Of a DNA stretch of 64,000 nt, positions 17,605 through 26,290 are shown in pieces. The notes under the pieces are model-generated. The model saw only the letters and a list, made by a program, of their open reading frames with translations. It was not told where the DNA came from and did not search any database. How positions within the stretch are numbered: the first letter of the stretch is position 1; every line of letters begins with the position of its first letter. The stretch comes from Bin87 sp965204395. GTDB lineage: Bacteria; Chloroflexota; Dehalococcoidia; Lucifugimonadales; UBA3495. The position numbers and the translations under genes are program-made. The DNA lies in the NCBI GenBank assembly GCA_965204395.1, contig OZ241987.1:4588001-4652000 (forward strand), given 5' to 3'.

Positions 17605-18411
17605 GTCGTTGTGAGTCTCCTTCTCATGGGAGGAATTCGCATTCGGGGGGCAGCTGGTTTCAGACTAGGCTGCTCCCCATCTCTATTCCGTGCCGGACTT
17701 GTGCGTTTTGGGCAGGTTCGGCGACGTTTTTCGACGCACGCGCGGATGGATTCGTATTTCCGGCGTGTTCCTGGAGCAGGCCGCCTCCGGGGGCTGGCTC
17801 GTAGGATGTGAAAAGGCCTGACAATTCCATCGCTGGGCTTGGAGCGGTCGCTCCGAGGCCTGGAAAGCCGGCCGGCTGCCGTTTTGCTGTGGCAAAGGTC
17901 GGAGAGGGAGCCGACCGGCCGGGGTCGGCGGTAGCCGGGGCCGTGGTCCGCGCGCCGGGCGCGGTTCGGCGATGGGCGAGGGATGTCATCCTGAATTGTG
18001 TTCCTTCCCCGCCGGCATCGGAATTTTGAAAGGCCGGCGGGCGCCGCGCTATGTAGGTTGTACGACTGCGGGACCGTTTGTTCGGTCCATCAGCCGATTC
18101 AGCGGCGGAGTATGGATGGTTGCCGTCCTGCCACCGTTCCCGGCTTCCCTCCGTGCCGGGGCGGCGGCGTGGCGCGCCAATGAAGGCAATGCGACACGCG
18201 GTTCACAGTCCAGCGCAGCGCCGGAAGTGCCGGCGACTGCAACCCGTCTGGGACGGGCCAAGAGAATCTATCATATATTGTAATCATCTGCGTATGACTT
18301 TTATCTCGTTGTCATCATGTATTGTCACTTATGACGGAATATGCCAAAATCGGCCGCCGTCGCTCTATTTCCGGAGCCGGCCAAGCCGCTCAATACCGTT
18401 GAGATGAAGAC
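17605..18411. other. Divergent intergenic region, no supported gene
   Basis: About 800 bases separate the minus-strand surface genes from the plus-strand kinase gene. Several open frames exist on both strands, but none has a ribosome site or recognisable motif. The last roughly 110 bases (18275-18350) are distinctly AT-rich and probably contain the promoter of the kinase gene. Confidence 0.5.
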
Positions 18412-20808
18412 ATGGACCATGATGAGAACCAGGCCGGGGAGCATCTGGAGGAGATCGCGACCCTGCGGGAGCGCCTCTCCCTCCTCAGCCAGGCCAGCCG
18501 GCGCATCAACGAGAGCCTGGACTTCGACACGGTGCTCCAGGGAACGCTGGACTCCGCACGCTCCCTGACCGCCGCTCGCTACGGCGTGATGACCCTGCTG
18601 GACGACGCCGGCGGGGTGGAACACTTCCTGGCTTCCGGGCTCACCGCCGCTGAGGCCGAACGGCTGTGGCTCACGCCGGACCGGTGGCAGCTATTCGAAG
18701 CCCTGACCAATATCTCCGAACCCCTGCGGGTCGCCGACCTGGTGGAGCACGTCCATGCCCTGGGCTTTACGGAGTTCACCATCCCCGTGCCGGTGGATGT
18801 CTTCCGCTTCATGGCGGCGCCCATGTTCCACCGTGGCGACCGGCTCGGCCACATCTTCGTGGGCGACCGGAAGGACGGGGCAGAGTTCAGCCCGGACGAC
18901 GAAGAGACGCTGGTGATGTTCGCCTCCCAGGCGGCGCTGGTCATCGCCAACGCCGGCGCCCATCGGGAGGAGCGTCGGGCCAGAGGCGATCTGGAGACCC
19001 TGATCAACACCTCGCCGGTGGGCGTGGTGGTCTTCGACGCCGGCACCGGGTTTCCCAAGTCAGTGAACCGGGAGGCCATGCGCATCGTGGACAGCCTGCG
19101 GGAAGGAGACCAGACGGCGGAGGACCTGCTGGAGGTGGTGACCTGCGTCCGCGCGGACGGGCGCGAGGTCTCGCTGAGGGACCTGCCTTTGGCCGAGGTT
19201 CTTCAGGCCGGAGAGACGGTGCGGGCCGAGGAGATTACGCTCAAGGTACCCGATGGGCCAAGCATCAGCGTGCTGCTCAACGCCACGCCCATCCACGGGG
19301 AGGACGGCCAACTGGCGTCATTCATGGTGACTTTGCAGGACATGGCTCCTCTGGAGGAGCAGGAGCGGCTGCGGGCCGAGTTCCTGGCCACGGTGAGCCA
19401 CGAGCTCAGGGCGCCGCTGACCTCCATCAAGGGGTCCGCCGCCACGGCGCTGGGCTCGCCGACGGAGCCGGACCCGGCGGTGGTCCGCCAGTTCTTTCGC
19501 ATCATCGAGGACCAGGCCGACCACATGAACGACCTGGTGGGCAACCTGCTGGACGTGGCCCGCATCGAGACGGGCGCGCTGGCCGTCAGTCCGGAACCGG
19601 CGGAGCCGGCCACCTTGGTAGATCGGGCCCGCAGCGCGTTCATCAACGCCGGTGGGCGGGACCGGCTGTCCATCGACCTCACAGCGGATCTGCCCCTGGT
19701 GGTGGCCGACCGCCGACGCATTGTCCAGGTGCTGGTCAACCTGCTGTCCAACGCGGCCCGCCACTCCCCGGAGGATTCGATCATCAGGGTGGCGGCCGCC
19801 CGTGAGGATGTCCACGTCGCGTTCTCGGTGACCGACACGGGCCGGGGCATACCGGCGGAGAGCTTGCCTCTCCTGTTTCGTAAGTTCTCACGGGTGCAGT
19901 TCGAGGAGCAGGGAGGGGACACGGGTCTGGGCCTGGCCATCTGCAAGGGAATCGTAGAAGCTCACGGCGGCCGCATCCGGGCCGAGAGCGACGTGCCGGG
20001 TCTGGGCACCCGCTTCACCTTCACCCTGCCCACGGTGGGGGAGCCTCCGGCGGCCGGGCTCCCGGATGCGCTGGATCTGGCTGGGCAGAGGGAGCCGGCA
20101 CGGGAGGATGAACCGATACCCATCCTGGCGGTGGACGAGGACCCGCGGGCGCTGCATTACGTCCACGGCGCCTTGGCCATGACCGGCTACGCTCCGGTGG
20201 TCACCGGCGACCCGGACGAGGCCCTCCGCCTCATGACGGAACGCCGGCCCCGGCTGGCGCTGCTGGACCTCACGATGTCCGGGACCGACGGCGTGGAACT
20301 GATGCGCGACATCCTGAAGAAGGCGGACGTGCCGGTCATCCTCCTGTCCGCCTACGGACAGGAGGACATCGTGGTCCGGGCCTTCGACCTGGGCGCCGCC
20401 GATTACCTGGTCAAGCCCTACTCGCCCACGGAACTGGCCGCCCGGATCCGAGCGGCCCTGCGGCGGCACGGTATTCCGCAAACCTACGTGCTGGGCGACC
20501 TGACCATCGACCGCGCGGAGCGTCGCGTTACACTCGGCGGCAGACCGGTGCCACTGGTAGCGATGGAGTACCGGCTGCTGGCTGAGCTCTCGGCCCATCC
20601 CGGACGGGTGTTGACCTACGGGCATCTCCTGGAACGGGTGTGGGGCAACGGCAGCGCCGAAGACCTCCGGCCCATGCGCACCATCGTGAACAAGCTCCGC
20701 CGCAAGCTGGGCGATGACGGTAGCAACCCCACGTACATCTTCACTGAACCCCGGGTCGGCTACCGCATGCCAATGGGAGAGACGGCGGAGCGAGAGGAGG
20801 CCGATTGA
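18412..20808 (+). CDS. Hybrid GAF-PAS histidine kinase fused to OmpR-type response regulator
   Basis: A 798-residue signalling protein that carries a whole two-component system in one chain. In order it has a GAF domain (about 30-180), a PAS-like domain (about 190-310), HisKA with phospho-acceptor His330 in SHELRAPLTSIKG, and HATPase_c (N447 in LLSNAARHS, DTGRGIP at about 475-481, GDTGLGLAI at about 502-510). A receiver follows with Asp619 (LALLDLTMSG), Ser646 and Lys668 (YLVKPYSP), then an OmpR winged-helix DNA-binding domain (about 690-788, ending EPRVGYRMP). There is no transmembrane segment, so it senses in the cytoplasm. Phosphotransfer from H330 to D619 followed by direct DNA binding is inferred from domain order. 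No obvious target lies in an operon with it. Confidence 0.9.
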   Translation: MDHDENQAGEHLEEIATLRERLSLLSQASRRINESLDFDTVLQGTLDSARSLTAARYGVMTLLDDAGGVEHFLASGLTAAEAERLWLTPDRWQLFEALTNISEPLRVADLVEHVHALGFTEFTIPVPVDVFRFMAAPMFHRGDRLGHIFVGDRKDGAEFSPDDEETLVMFASQAALVIANAGAHREERRARGDLETLINTSPVGVVVFDAGTGFPKSVNREAMRIVDSLREGDQTAEDLLEVVTCVRADGREVSLRDLPLAEVLQAGETVRAEEITLKVPDGPSISVLLNATPIHGEDGQLASFMVTLQDMAPLEEQERLRAEFLATVSHELRAPLTSIKGSAATALGSPTEPDPAVVRQFFRIIEDQADHMNDLVGNLLDVARIETGALAVSPEPAEPATLVDRARSAFINAGGRDRLSIDLTADLPLVVADRRRIVQVLVNLLSNAARHSPEDSIIRVAAAREDVHVAFSVTDTGRGIPAESLPLLFRKFSRVQFEEQGGDTGLGLAICKGIVEAHGGRIRAESDVPGLGTRFTFTLPTVGEPPAAGLPDALDLAGQREPAREDEPIPILAVDEDPRALHYVHGALAMTGYAPVVTGDPDEALRLMTERRPRLALLDLTMSGTDGVELMRDILKKADVPVILLSAYGQEDIVVRAFDLGAADYLVKPYSPTELAARIRAALRRHGIPQTYVLGDLTIDRAERRVTLGGRPVPLVAMEYRLLAELSAHPGRVLTYGHLLERVWGNGSAEDLRPMRTIVNKLRRKLGDDGSNPTYIFTEPRVGYRMPMGETAEREEAD

Positions 20809-21224
20809 ACGCCGGCGTGGCAACTGCCCTGCGGTGTTGCTGCGTTGTCGACGTACCGGTCAGGCCGCGGCGGCTCCCGGCGTGAACGGACAATAGCGTC
20901 AGCGGCTGAGGGTACGTCTATGTTTGCGACAGGTATGATTGACACCTGCGGAGCGGGCGTCAATCTGGAGTTAGCACGCGGGATTTGAGCGTTCTGGCCC
21001 AGGTGGTCTGCTTCAAGTGCGGATAAGGTCCTATCTCCGTGTCGGTTGCAAAGCCCGTATAATTGGCTCCGTATGGTCCGGCTGTCGCGGACGGCGTCGC
21101 CGAATACCCCAGTCAGGGATACGTCCGAGCTGGACTGCCAAACCACCCGCCCATATGCGCAGCCCCTCTCAGTTCGCTTTGAAAGCAGGGTTTGACAGCG
21201 TTGCCGCAAGCCCAGCCAATGCGG
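20809..21224. other. Intergenic region, no supported gene
   Basis: Convergent spacer between the hybrid kinase (plus) and the META lipoprotein (minus). No open frame with a ribosome site or known motif was found, and no strong terminator hairpin was recognised. Confidence 0.45.
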
Positions 21225-21632
21225 CTACTTCCCAACCCGCTCGAAGACCAGCGCCTGCCTGCCTTCGCTATGCAGTGTGAGGTGTTCGCCGGAGACCTCG
21301 AACCGCTCTACCGTCGCCAACGAGTCCTGCATCCGTTGTTCCTGTTGGAATAGCGCATGGGATGGGCAGCCCGCTTCCGTCCACGTGAGGTCGTCGAGGC
21401 GCAGCTCCGGCCCCCGCGCACTGTATCTCGCCCCGTAGGAATTGCAGCCCGTCCACCCGGTCATATCCGTGGCGGTGGTGAACTCGGCAGTTGGGTTGCC
21501 CCCCACCACCCCTGTGGGAGCGTCGGCATTGCCCAGGGCGACCAGCCGCCACTCCGTATTGGCCAACGGATTCTCTCCGCTGCCACAGGCGACCAGAAGC
21601 AGCACGAAGCCAAGTAGAAGCCCGCGCATCAT
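21225..21632 (-). CDS. META domain lipoprotein (HslJ-like)
   Basis: A 135-residue lipoprotein. The signal ends at LLLVACGSG, placing the lipidated Cys at residue 16. The remaining sequence is one META domain, recognisable by NTEWRLVALGN at the start, FTTATDMTGWTGCNSYGARY in the middle and LTLHSEGRQALVFERV at the end. META domains occur in HslJ (novobiocin and heat-shock associated) and in adhesion or stress proteins; the role here is unknown. A good AAGGAG lies just before the double ATG. It stands alone, convergent with the hybrid kinase. Confidence 0.85.
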   Translation of the reverse strand: MMRGLLLGFVLLLVACGSGENPLANTEWRLVALGNADAPTGVVGGNPTAEFTTATDMTGWTGCNSYGARYSARGPELRLDDLTWTEAGCPSHALFQQEQRMQDSLATVERFEVSGEHLTLHSEGRQALVFERVGK

Positions 21633-21779
21633 TCTTCTCCTTTAAGCATAGGATGGCTCAAGCAGGGAACCCTGGAGAGCAGGCTGGACAGCCCCGGTGG
21701 GGCAGGGTGATAGCAGCGCCGTTTGCGACGTTAGCGAACACAAATCCAGGTTCGCCGCAGGAAGCGTACTACGCGCCCG

Positions 21780-22000
21780 TCTCTGGTGAAATGGGCGTTT
21801 CCGCCGAATTGCCGTTCAACCTCGACCGCCTTTACCTGCGTTGGCCCGTTCCGCTACCGGACCGCCAGTGGAACCGGGCTCGGCCTTGCCATCGCCCGCC
21901 AATCGGCCAGAGCCTGCGGCGGCGAAATCCGGGTGGAGAGTTCGAAAGTGGAGGGCAGCCGTTTCGGCTGCAACCCGCCTGTCTCATTACGTTGATAATA
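21780..22000 (+). pseudogene. Decayed 3' end of a histidine kinase
   Basis: The end of one frame reads SGTGLGLAIARQSARACGG, then EIRVES and GSRFG. This matches the ATPase end of the intact kinase at 23569-24966 (GGTGLGLTIARQLVEAHGG, IWVES, GSRFG). A little upstream, another frame reads GVSAELPFNLDRLY, matching its GIPADALPHVFDRLY. The pieces lie in different frames and have no start or catalytic His, so this is a remnant. It sits immediately before the first DUF2680-like gene, just as the intact kinase sits before the second. Confidence 0.75.
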
Positions 22001-22081
22001 TCTTAACAACCGCTGTGTATTGTGGCCCCATCGAAGCCGCCCATACCAAAATCCAAGCTTCCGGCGGCATCGGGAGGCAAG

Positions 22082-22684
22082 ATGCTCAACAGGGTCCGCA
22101 ACATCAAAAAGCGCTGGCTGGCCGTTTTTGCCGCCGTCGCTTTGCTGGCTCTCGGCTTGGTCTCCGGAGTGGCGTTGGCCGCCAACTCCTCCGACCACCC
22201 CTACGAAATGAACCCCGCCGGCTACCACTACAGCGTCGGCCACATGATGAACGGTCCCGACCTCGACGTGCTGGCGCGTGTCTCGGAGATAGTCGACGTG
22301 GAACAAACCACCCTGGAATCGGCCTTCGCCATCGCCTACGACGAGCGCGCCGACGCCAGGTTCACCGAATACGCCCAAACCCTGGTGGAGGACGAAACCC
22401 TTACTGAGGAACAGGCGGACGACGCGACGACGTGGTTCGATGCGCGACCGGCCAGCTCCGGCCCCATTGCCATCCTGCTGGCGTTCACCGCCAACTCCGG
22501 CTTCGTTGACGACCTTCTGTCCAGGATGGTGGAGCATGGCAGGATCACGCAGGAAGAGGCCGACGCGCTCAGCGGTTGGCACGAAAACCGCCCCGACGCG
22601 ATTCCGCAGGAGGAGCGTGGCCGCTTCGGCCACCGCAAGGGCCATCACGACGCCAACGGCGAATTCGCCGATGATGGCGACTAA
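22082..22684 (+). CDS. Secreted DUF2680-like protein, copy 1
   Basis: A 200-residue exported protein. The ATG follows GGGAGG, and the N-terminus MLNRVRNIKKRW plus a hydrophobic run ending VALA is a signal peptide. The mature part has a helical segment LARVSEIVDVEQTTLESAFA followed by two helical-hairpin repeats with the pattern TLTEEQADDATTWFDARP and RITQEEADALSGWHENRP, as in DUF2680-type proteins. The C-terminus is His/Asp-rich. It is paralogous to 25055-25693. The function is unknown. A perfect 15-bp terminator stem follows it. Confidence 0.78.
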   Translation: MLNRVRNIKKRWLAVFAAVALLALGLVSGVALAANSSDHPYEMNPAGYHYSVGHMMNGPDLDVLARVSEIVDVEQTTLESAFAIAYDERADARFTEYAQTLVEDETLTEEQADDATTWFDARPASSGPIAILLAFTANSGFVDDLLSRMVEHGRITQEEADALSGWHENRPDAIPQEERGRFGHRKGHHDANGEFADDGD

Positions 22685-22712
22685 ATCCGGTTGAACGTCG
22701 CTCGTCTGGTCA

Positions 22713-22750
22713 GGGGGTGGCCTACGGTGGGACTGCCGTAGGCCACCCCC
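22713..22750 (+). terminator. 15-bp perfect hairpin terminator
   Basis: GGGGGTGGCCTACGG (22713-22727) pairs with CCGTAGGCCACCCCC (22736-22750) around an 8-base loop, 28 bases after the stop codon of the first DUF2680-like gene. No T-run follows, but the stem is very strong. Confidence 0.65.
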
Positions 22751-22861
22751 ACTACCCACCCATCGGCCCATTGCGGAACACTTGCGAAATGCGAACGACA
22801 ACCGGAAAACCCTGGCGTGCTATCCTGAACTTACCCCCGTCGTTTCATTGGAGAAGCCTCC

Positions 22862-23551
22862 ATGTCCTGCGACATTCTGGTGATTGAAGACGACCCCGGC
22901 ATTGCCCGCGTCATCGGGCTCTATCTGGAACGGGACGGACACCGGGCGACCGCCGTTGGCGATGGGCTCACCGGCCTCCGGGCCGCCCGCGATTCGGGCC
23001 CCGACCTCATCGTTCTGGACCTGATGCTGCCCAGGCTGGACGGCATGGAAGTGTGCCGGACGCTGCGTGAGGAGTCGGAGGTGCCGATCATCATGGCCAC
23101 GGCACGAGTGGATGAAGAGGACCGGCTGGCTGGGCTGGACCTGGGCGCGGACGACTACATCCTCAAGCCCTTCAGCCCGCGCGAGCTGGCTGCACGCGTG
23201 CGGGCGGTGTTGCGCCGCACGGCCCGCCAGGCGGCTGCCGACACGTCGGCCGTGCTGGAACGTGATGGATTGGTCATAGACATCAAGAACCGGACGGTCA
23301 ATCGTGGTGAAGTCAAACCTTCCCTGACGCCCACCGAGTTCCGGTTGTTGGCCGCACTGGCCGCTGAGCCTGGTCGCCCCTTCACGCGACACCAGATCAT
23401 CGACAAGGTTTTCGGCTACGACTTCGACGGTTTTGACCGCACCGTGGACGTGCACGTCGCCAACCTGCGCCGCAAGATAGAACCGGACGTAAGGAAACCC
23501 CGTTACATCCAGACCGTCCACGGCGTCGGGTACCGGTTCGGCGATGCCTAG
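22862..23551 (+). CDS. OmpR-family response regulator
   Basis: A 229-residue two-component regulator. The receiver domain (1-115) has acidic residues ED/DD at 9-11, phospho-acceptor Asp53 (LIVLDLMLP), Thr80 and Lys102 (YILKPFSP). A winged-helix DNA-binding domain (about 130-228) has the family signature LTPTEFRLLAALA, FDRTVDVHVANLRRK and the terminal VHGVGYRFG. The sensor kinase begins 17 bases after its stop, so they form one operon. Nearby secreted DUF2680-like genes are candidate targets, by position only. Confidence 0.93.
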   Translation: MSCDILVIEDDPGIARVIGLYLERDGHRATAVGDGLTGLRAARDSGPDLIVLDLMLPRLDGMEVCRTLREESEVPIIMATARVDEEDRLAGLDLGADDYILKPFSPRELAARVRAVLRRTARQAAADTSAVLERDGLVIDIKNRTVNRGEVKPSLTPTEFRLLAALAAEPGRPFTRHQIIDKVFGYDFDGFDRTVDVHVANLRRKIEPDVRKPRYIQTVHGVGYRFGDA

Positions 23552-23568
23552 GGTTAGGCGATGCCTAG

Positions 23569-24966
23569 ATGAAATTCGGCCTGCGGCTGCGCCTGACGCT
23601 GGGTTTCGCCGTCATCCTGGCCCTGTCCACCGGCGCGGTGGCCTGGTTGACCGACTACGCGGCGGAACGTGCGGTGGAGCAGGTCCAGAGGGAGCAGGAC
23701 CGGGTGCGGGCCAACCGCATCGTGGTGGCGCTGGCCGACTTCCACGACTCCGGCGGGAACTGGCGGGGAATACAGGATTTCGTAGGCCGGGTGAGTTTCC
23801 AAACCGAACGGGAAATCATCGTGCTGGACACCCAGGGCCATCTGGTCGCCGAGAGTCCGATCCGACCGGACGGGTACGGAGACGACGACCATCGCGACCG
23901 TGAGTTTTCCAAGCGGCGTTTCGAGCCGATAGTATCCGACGGTGTTCAGTTGGGGTCGGTGTCGGTGAGCGCGCGGGCGTGGGACGACGGACCGGGATTT
24001 GCCCACGGCGAATCCGATGGGTTGCCTTTTGCCGGCGCGGAGCCTCCGCTGGAACTTTTCGCGCAGTCCGTCAGGGAGGCGCTGATACTGTTTGGCGCCG
24101 TAGGCGGCGCTGTGGGCATCCTGCTGGTGCTGCTGCTCTCCCGACGGGTGCTGGGCTCCGTCGGCAATCTCACCGCCGCGGCCCGTGCCCTGGGCGGCGG
24201 CGACCTGTCCAGTCGCGCTGCAGTGAGGGGCAACGACGAGATCGCCGAACTGGGGCAGGCCTTCAACGCCATGGCCGATGCCCTCGAGGAGTCGGAGCGC
24301 CAGCGTCGCGCCATGGTGTCGGACGTCGCCCACGAATTGCGGACTCCCCTGGCCAACATCCAGGGACACATCGAGGCGTTGCAGGACGGATTGTTGGAGC
24401 CCGACGCCGCCACGCTGGACACCGTGCATCAACAGGCCCTGCATCTCAACCGTCTGGTGGATGACCTGAGGCTGCTGGCGGCAACGGAGGCGCGGGAGCT
24501 GCGGCTGGAACTGGAGCCGGCCGCCGTGGAGGACATCATCGAGAAAGTGGCGGCCTCATTCGGACCCCGCGCCACCGCCGGCTCAGTGGACCTGGCCACG
24601 GAAACGGCGGAAGGATTGCCAGTCCTGAACGTTGACCGGCTCCGCATCGAGCAGGTGGTCGGCAACCTGGTGGACAATGCCATCCGCCACACCCCGCCGG
24701 GAGGCGCCGTGAGCGTTGTGGCGTCCCAACATGGCGCTGGCGTCAGGATAGTAGTCGCCGACACCGGCGTCGGCATTCCGGCGGACGCGCTCCCCCACGT
24801 ATTCGACCGCCTCTACCGGGCCGACCCCTCTCGGGGCCGGGCCACCGGAGGGACCGGCCTTGGGCTCACCATTGCCCGCCAATTGGTGGAAGCCCACGGC
24901 GGAACCATCTGGGTCGAGAGCGAGGAGGGTGCCGGCAGCCGGTTCGGCTTCGATCTCCCTTCGTAA
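23569..24966 (+). CDS. HAMP-containing sensor histidine kinase
   Basis: A 465-residue membrane kinase, partner of the preceding OmpR regulator. It has two transmembrane segments (about 9-29 and 170-191) flanking an extracytoplasmic sensor of about 140 residues. A HAMP domain (about 192-245) follows, then HisKA with His255 in SDVAHELRTPLANIQGH, and HATPase_c with LVDNAIRHTPPGG, DTGVGIP and GGTGLGLTIA. The sensor region has no motif I recognise. The organisation is BaeS/ResE-like. It is followed 88 bases later by the second DUF2680-like secreted gene, which may belong to the same regulon. Confidence 0.93.
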   Translation: MKFGLRLRLTLGFAVILALSTGAVAWLTDYAAERAVEQVQREQDRVRANRIVVALADFHDSGGNWRGIQDFVGRVSFQTEREIIVLDTQGHLVAESPIRPDGYGDDDHRDREFSKRRFEPIVSDGVQLGSVSVSARAWDDGPGFAHGESDGLPFAGAEPPLELFAQSVREALILFGAVGGAVGILLVLLLSRRVLGSVGNLTAAARALGGGDLSSRAAVRGNDEIAELGQAFNAMADALEESERQRRAMVSDVAHELRTPLANIQGHIEALQDGLLEPDAATLDTVHQQALHLNRLVDDLRLLAATEARELRLELEPAAVEDIIEKVAASFGPRATAGSVDLATETAEGLPVLNVDRLRIEQVVGNLVDNAIRHTPPGGAVSVVASQHGAGVRIVVADTGVGIPADALPHVFDRLYRADPSRGRATGGTGLGLTIARQLVEAHGGTIWVESEEGAGSRFGFDLPS

Positions 24967-25054
24967 TTTCTCAACATTGTCCGTCTATCCTGCATCCATC
25001 AAGGCCGCCGGCTAAATACAAATTTCATCACCTACGGCGGCGCAGGAGGCAACA

Positions 25055-25693
25055 ATGTTCAACAGGATGCGCAACATCAGGAGACGCTGGTTCGCGGTCG
25101 TCGGCGCGGTGGCGCTGCTGTCGGTCGGGCTGGTGACCGGCAGCGTCGTAGCTGCTGGCGCCGGTGGCGTAGACGGCGGGCCGTTCCATCGCGGCGACGG
25201 GGCTCAAGAGAACCTGGGCGGCCACGGCGACCCCGACGCGCTGATGGCCCGGGTGGCCGAGATACTTGGCGTGGAGCCGTCCGCCCTGGAGGCTGCCTTC
25301 GTAACCGCAATGGACGAGCAGAGCGAAATCATATTCGACGCCCATATCGACGGCCTGGTCATCGATGGCGTCCTGACCGGAGATCAGGGGAACGAGGCCA
25401 GGACCTGGTTCCAGTCCCGTCCGGAGGGCGCTGGCGCTCTGGGTCTCCACTTCTCTGATGGAGCAGACTCTGACTCCGATTCCGAACCGGTCGATCTGTG
25501 GCTGTCCATGCTGGTGGAGACGGGACAACTGACCCCGGAAGAGGCCGCCGGCATCAGGGCGTGGTTCGATGATCGCCCTGCCTTCCTGGTCAATGCCGAC
25601 GGCGGGCCCATCGGGGATGGCCTTGGCCATGAACATTGCCGTGACGACGATGGCGGTTCCGCCAGCATCAGCAACGACGACCCCGAAGCCTAG
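25055..25693 (+). CDS. Secreted DUF2680-like protein, copy 2
   Basis: A 212-residue exported paralog of the gene at 22082. It starts MFNRMRNIRRRWFAVVGAVA after AGGAGG and has a signal peptide ending near VVAAG. It contains LMARVAEILGVEPSALEAAF and two hairpin repeats (VLTGDQGNEARTWFQSRP; QLTPEEAAGIRAWFDDRP) separated by an Asp/Ser-rich insertion (DGADSDSDSEP). The C-terminus is acidic. Two-component sensors for envelope conditions often control small secreted proteins beside them; that link is inferred here. Confidence 0.78.
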   Translation: MFNRMRNIRRRWFAVVGAVALLSVGLVTGSVVAAGAGGVDGGPFHRGDGAQENLGGHGDPDALMARVAEILGVEPSALEAAFVTAMDEQSEIIFDAHIDGLVIDGVLTGDQGNEARTWFQSRPEGAGALGLHFSDGADSDSDSEPVDLWLSMLVETGQLTPEEAAGIRAWFDDRPAFLVNADGGPIGDGLGHEHCRDDDGGSASISNDDPEA

Positions 25694-25823
25694 CGCAGCG
25701 GCCCGAGAACCCGCCGTCCCAATGGGCCACGCCAACATGAACCATCCCTCGACTGGAGCAGCGTTGAAGTAGGGAAAGATGAAGGGATGGCCAGGGGGGT
25801 TGAGGGTAGCGCGCAGCCCGGAG

Positions 25824-25851
25824 AGCGGCGCCGCCACTGAGCGGCGCCGCT
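25824..25851 (+). terminator. GC hairpin after DUF2680-like copy 2
   Basis: GCGGCGCCGC occurs twice (25825-25834 and 25841-25850) with six bases between. Because the word is self-complementary, the two copies form a perfect stem, extended by one A-T pair and followed by TTTA. It is a probable terminator about 130 bases after the stop. Confidence 0.5.
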
Positions 25852-25864
25852 TTACCATCTGGGC

Positions 25865-26154
25865 ATGGGACCCCAGCGGCAGTGGTCAGACGTGGCCTTC
25901 GCCCGCACCACGTCTGCGCTCTTCGGTTTGTTCAGCGTGGTGACGCTGGCGGCGAATGTCCTGGTTGAACAACGGAGTGGCATTCTCCTACGGGCTACGG
26001 CATGGTTGGCCAAACCAAACTCGCTTTCGCCGATGCCATTGCCCTGGTCCGACGACACGTCCGGGGACACCGGAAGGTTTATTGGGATTCCGAGCTGGGG
26101 TCTGAACTGATAAAACTCCCGCGCGGAGCATTCGGGGAGTATGCGGCAGGATGA
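25865..26154 (+). pseudogene. Frameshifted C-terminal remnant of a DDE transposase
   Basis: The first part reads QRQWSDVAFARTTSALFGLF and SVVTLAANVLVEQRSG, typical of the C-terminal region of a common DDE transposase family. Near 26000 the coding sense moves to another frame, reading LAFADAIALVRRHVRGHRK and then ELIKLPRGAFGEY before a stop. No catalytic part and no terminal repeats are visible nearby. It is therefore a dead fragment of an old insertion, lying between the DUF2680-like block and the GPH symporter. Confidence 0.65.
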
Positions 26155-26290
26155 TCTACGACCTCGCTTACGCCACCTGAAATGTGCGAGGCTCAGGAAA
26201 GCGGCAACTGCCAACCCTGCGTCTTGGCAACGGGTTGGGCGGGAATCTGGTACATTGCGCCGGCGATTTCGGGATGACGTTCGCAGTGTG

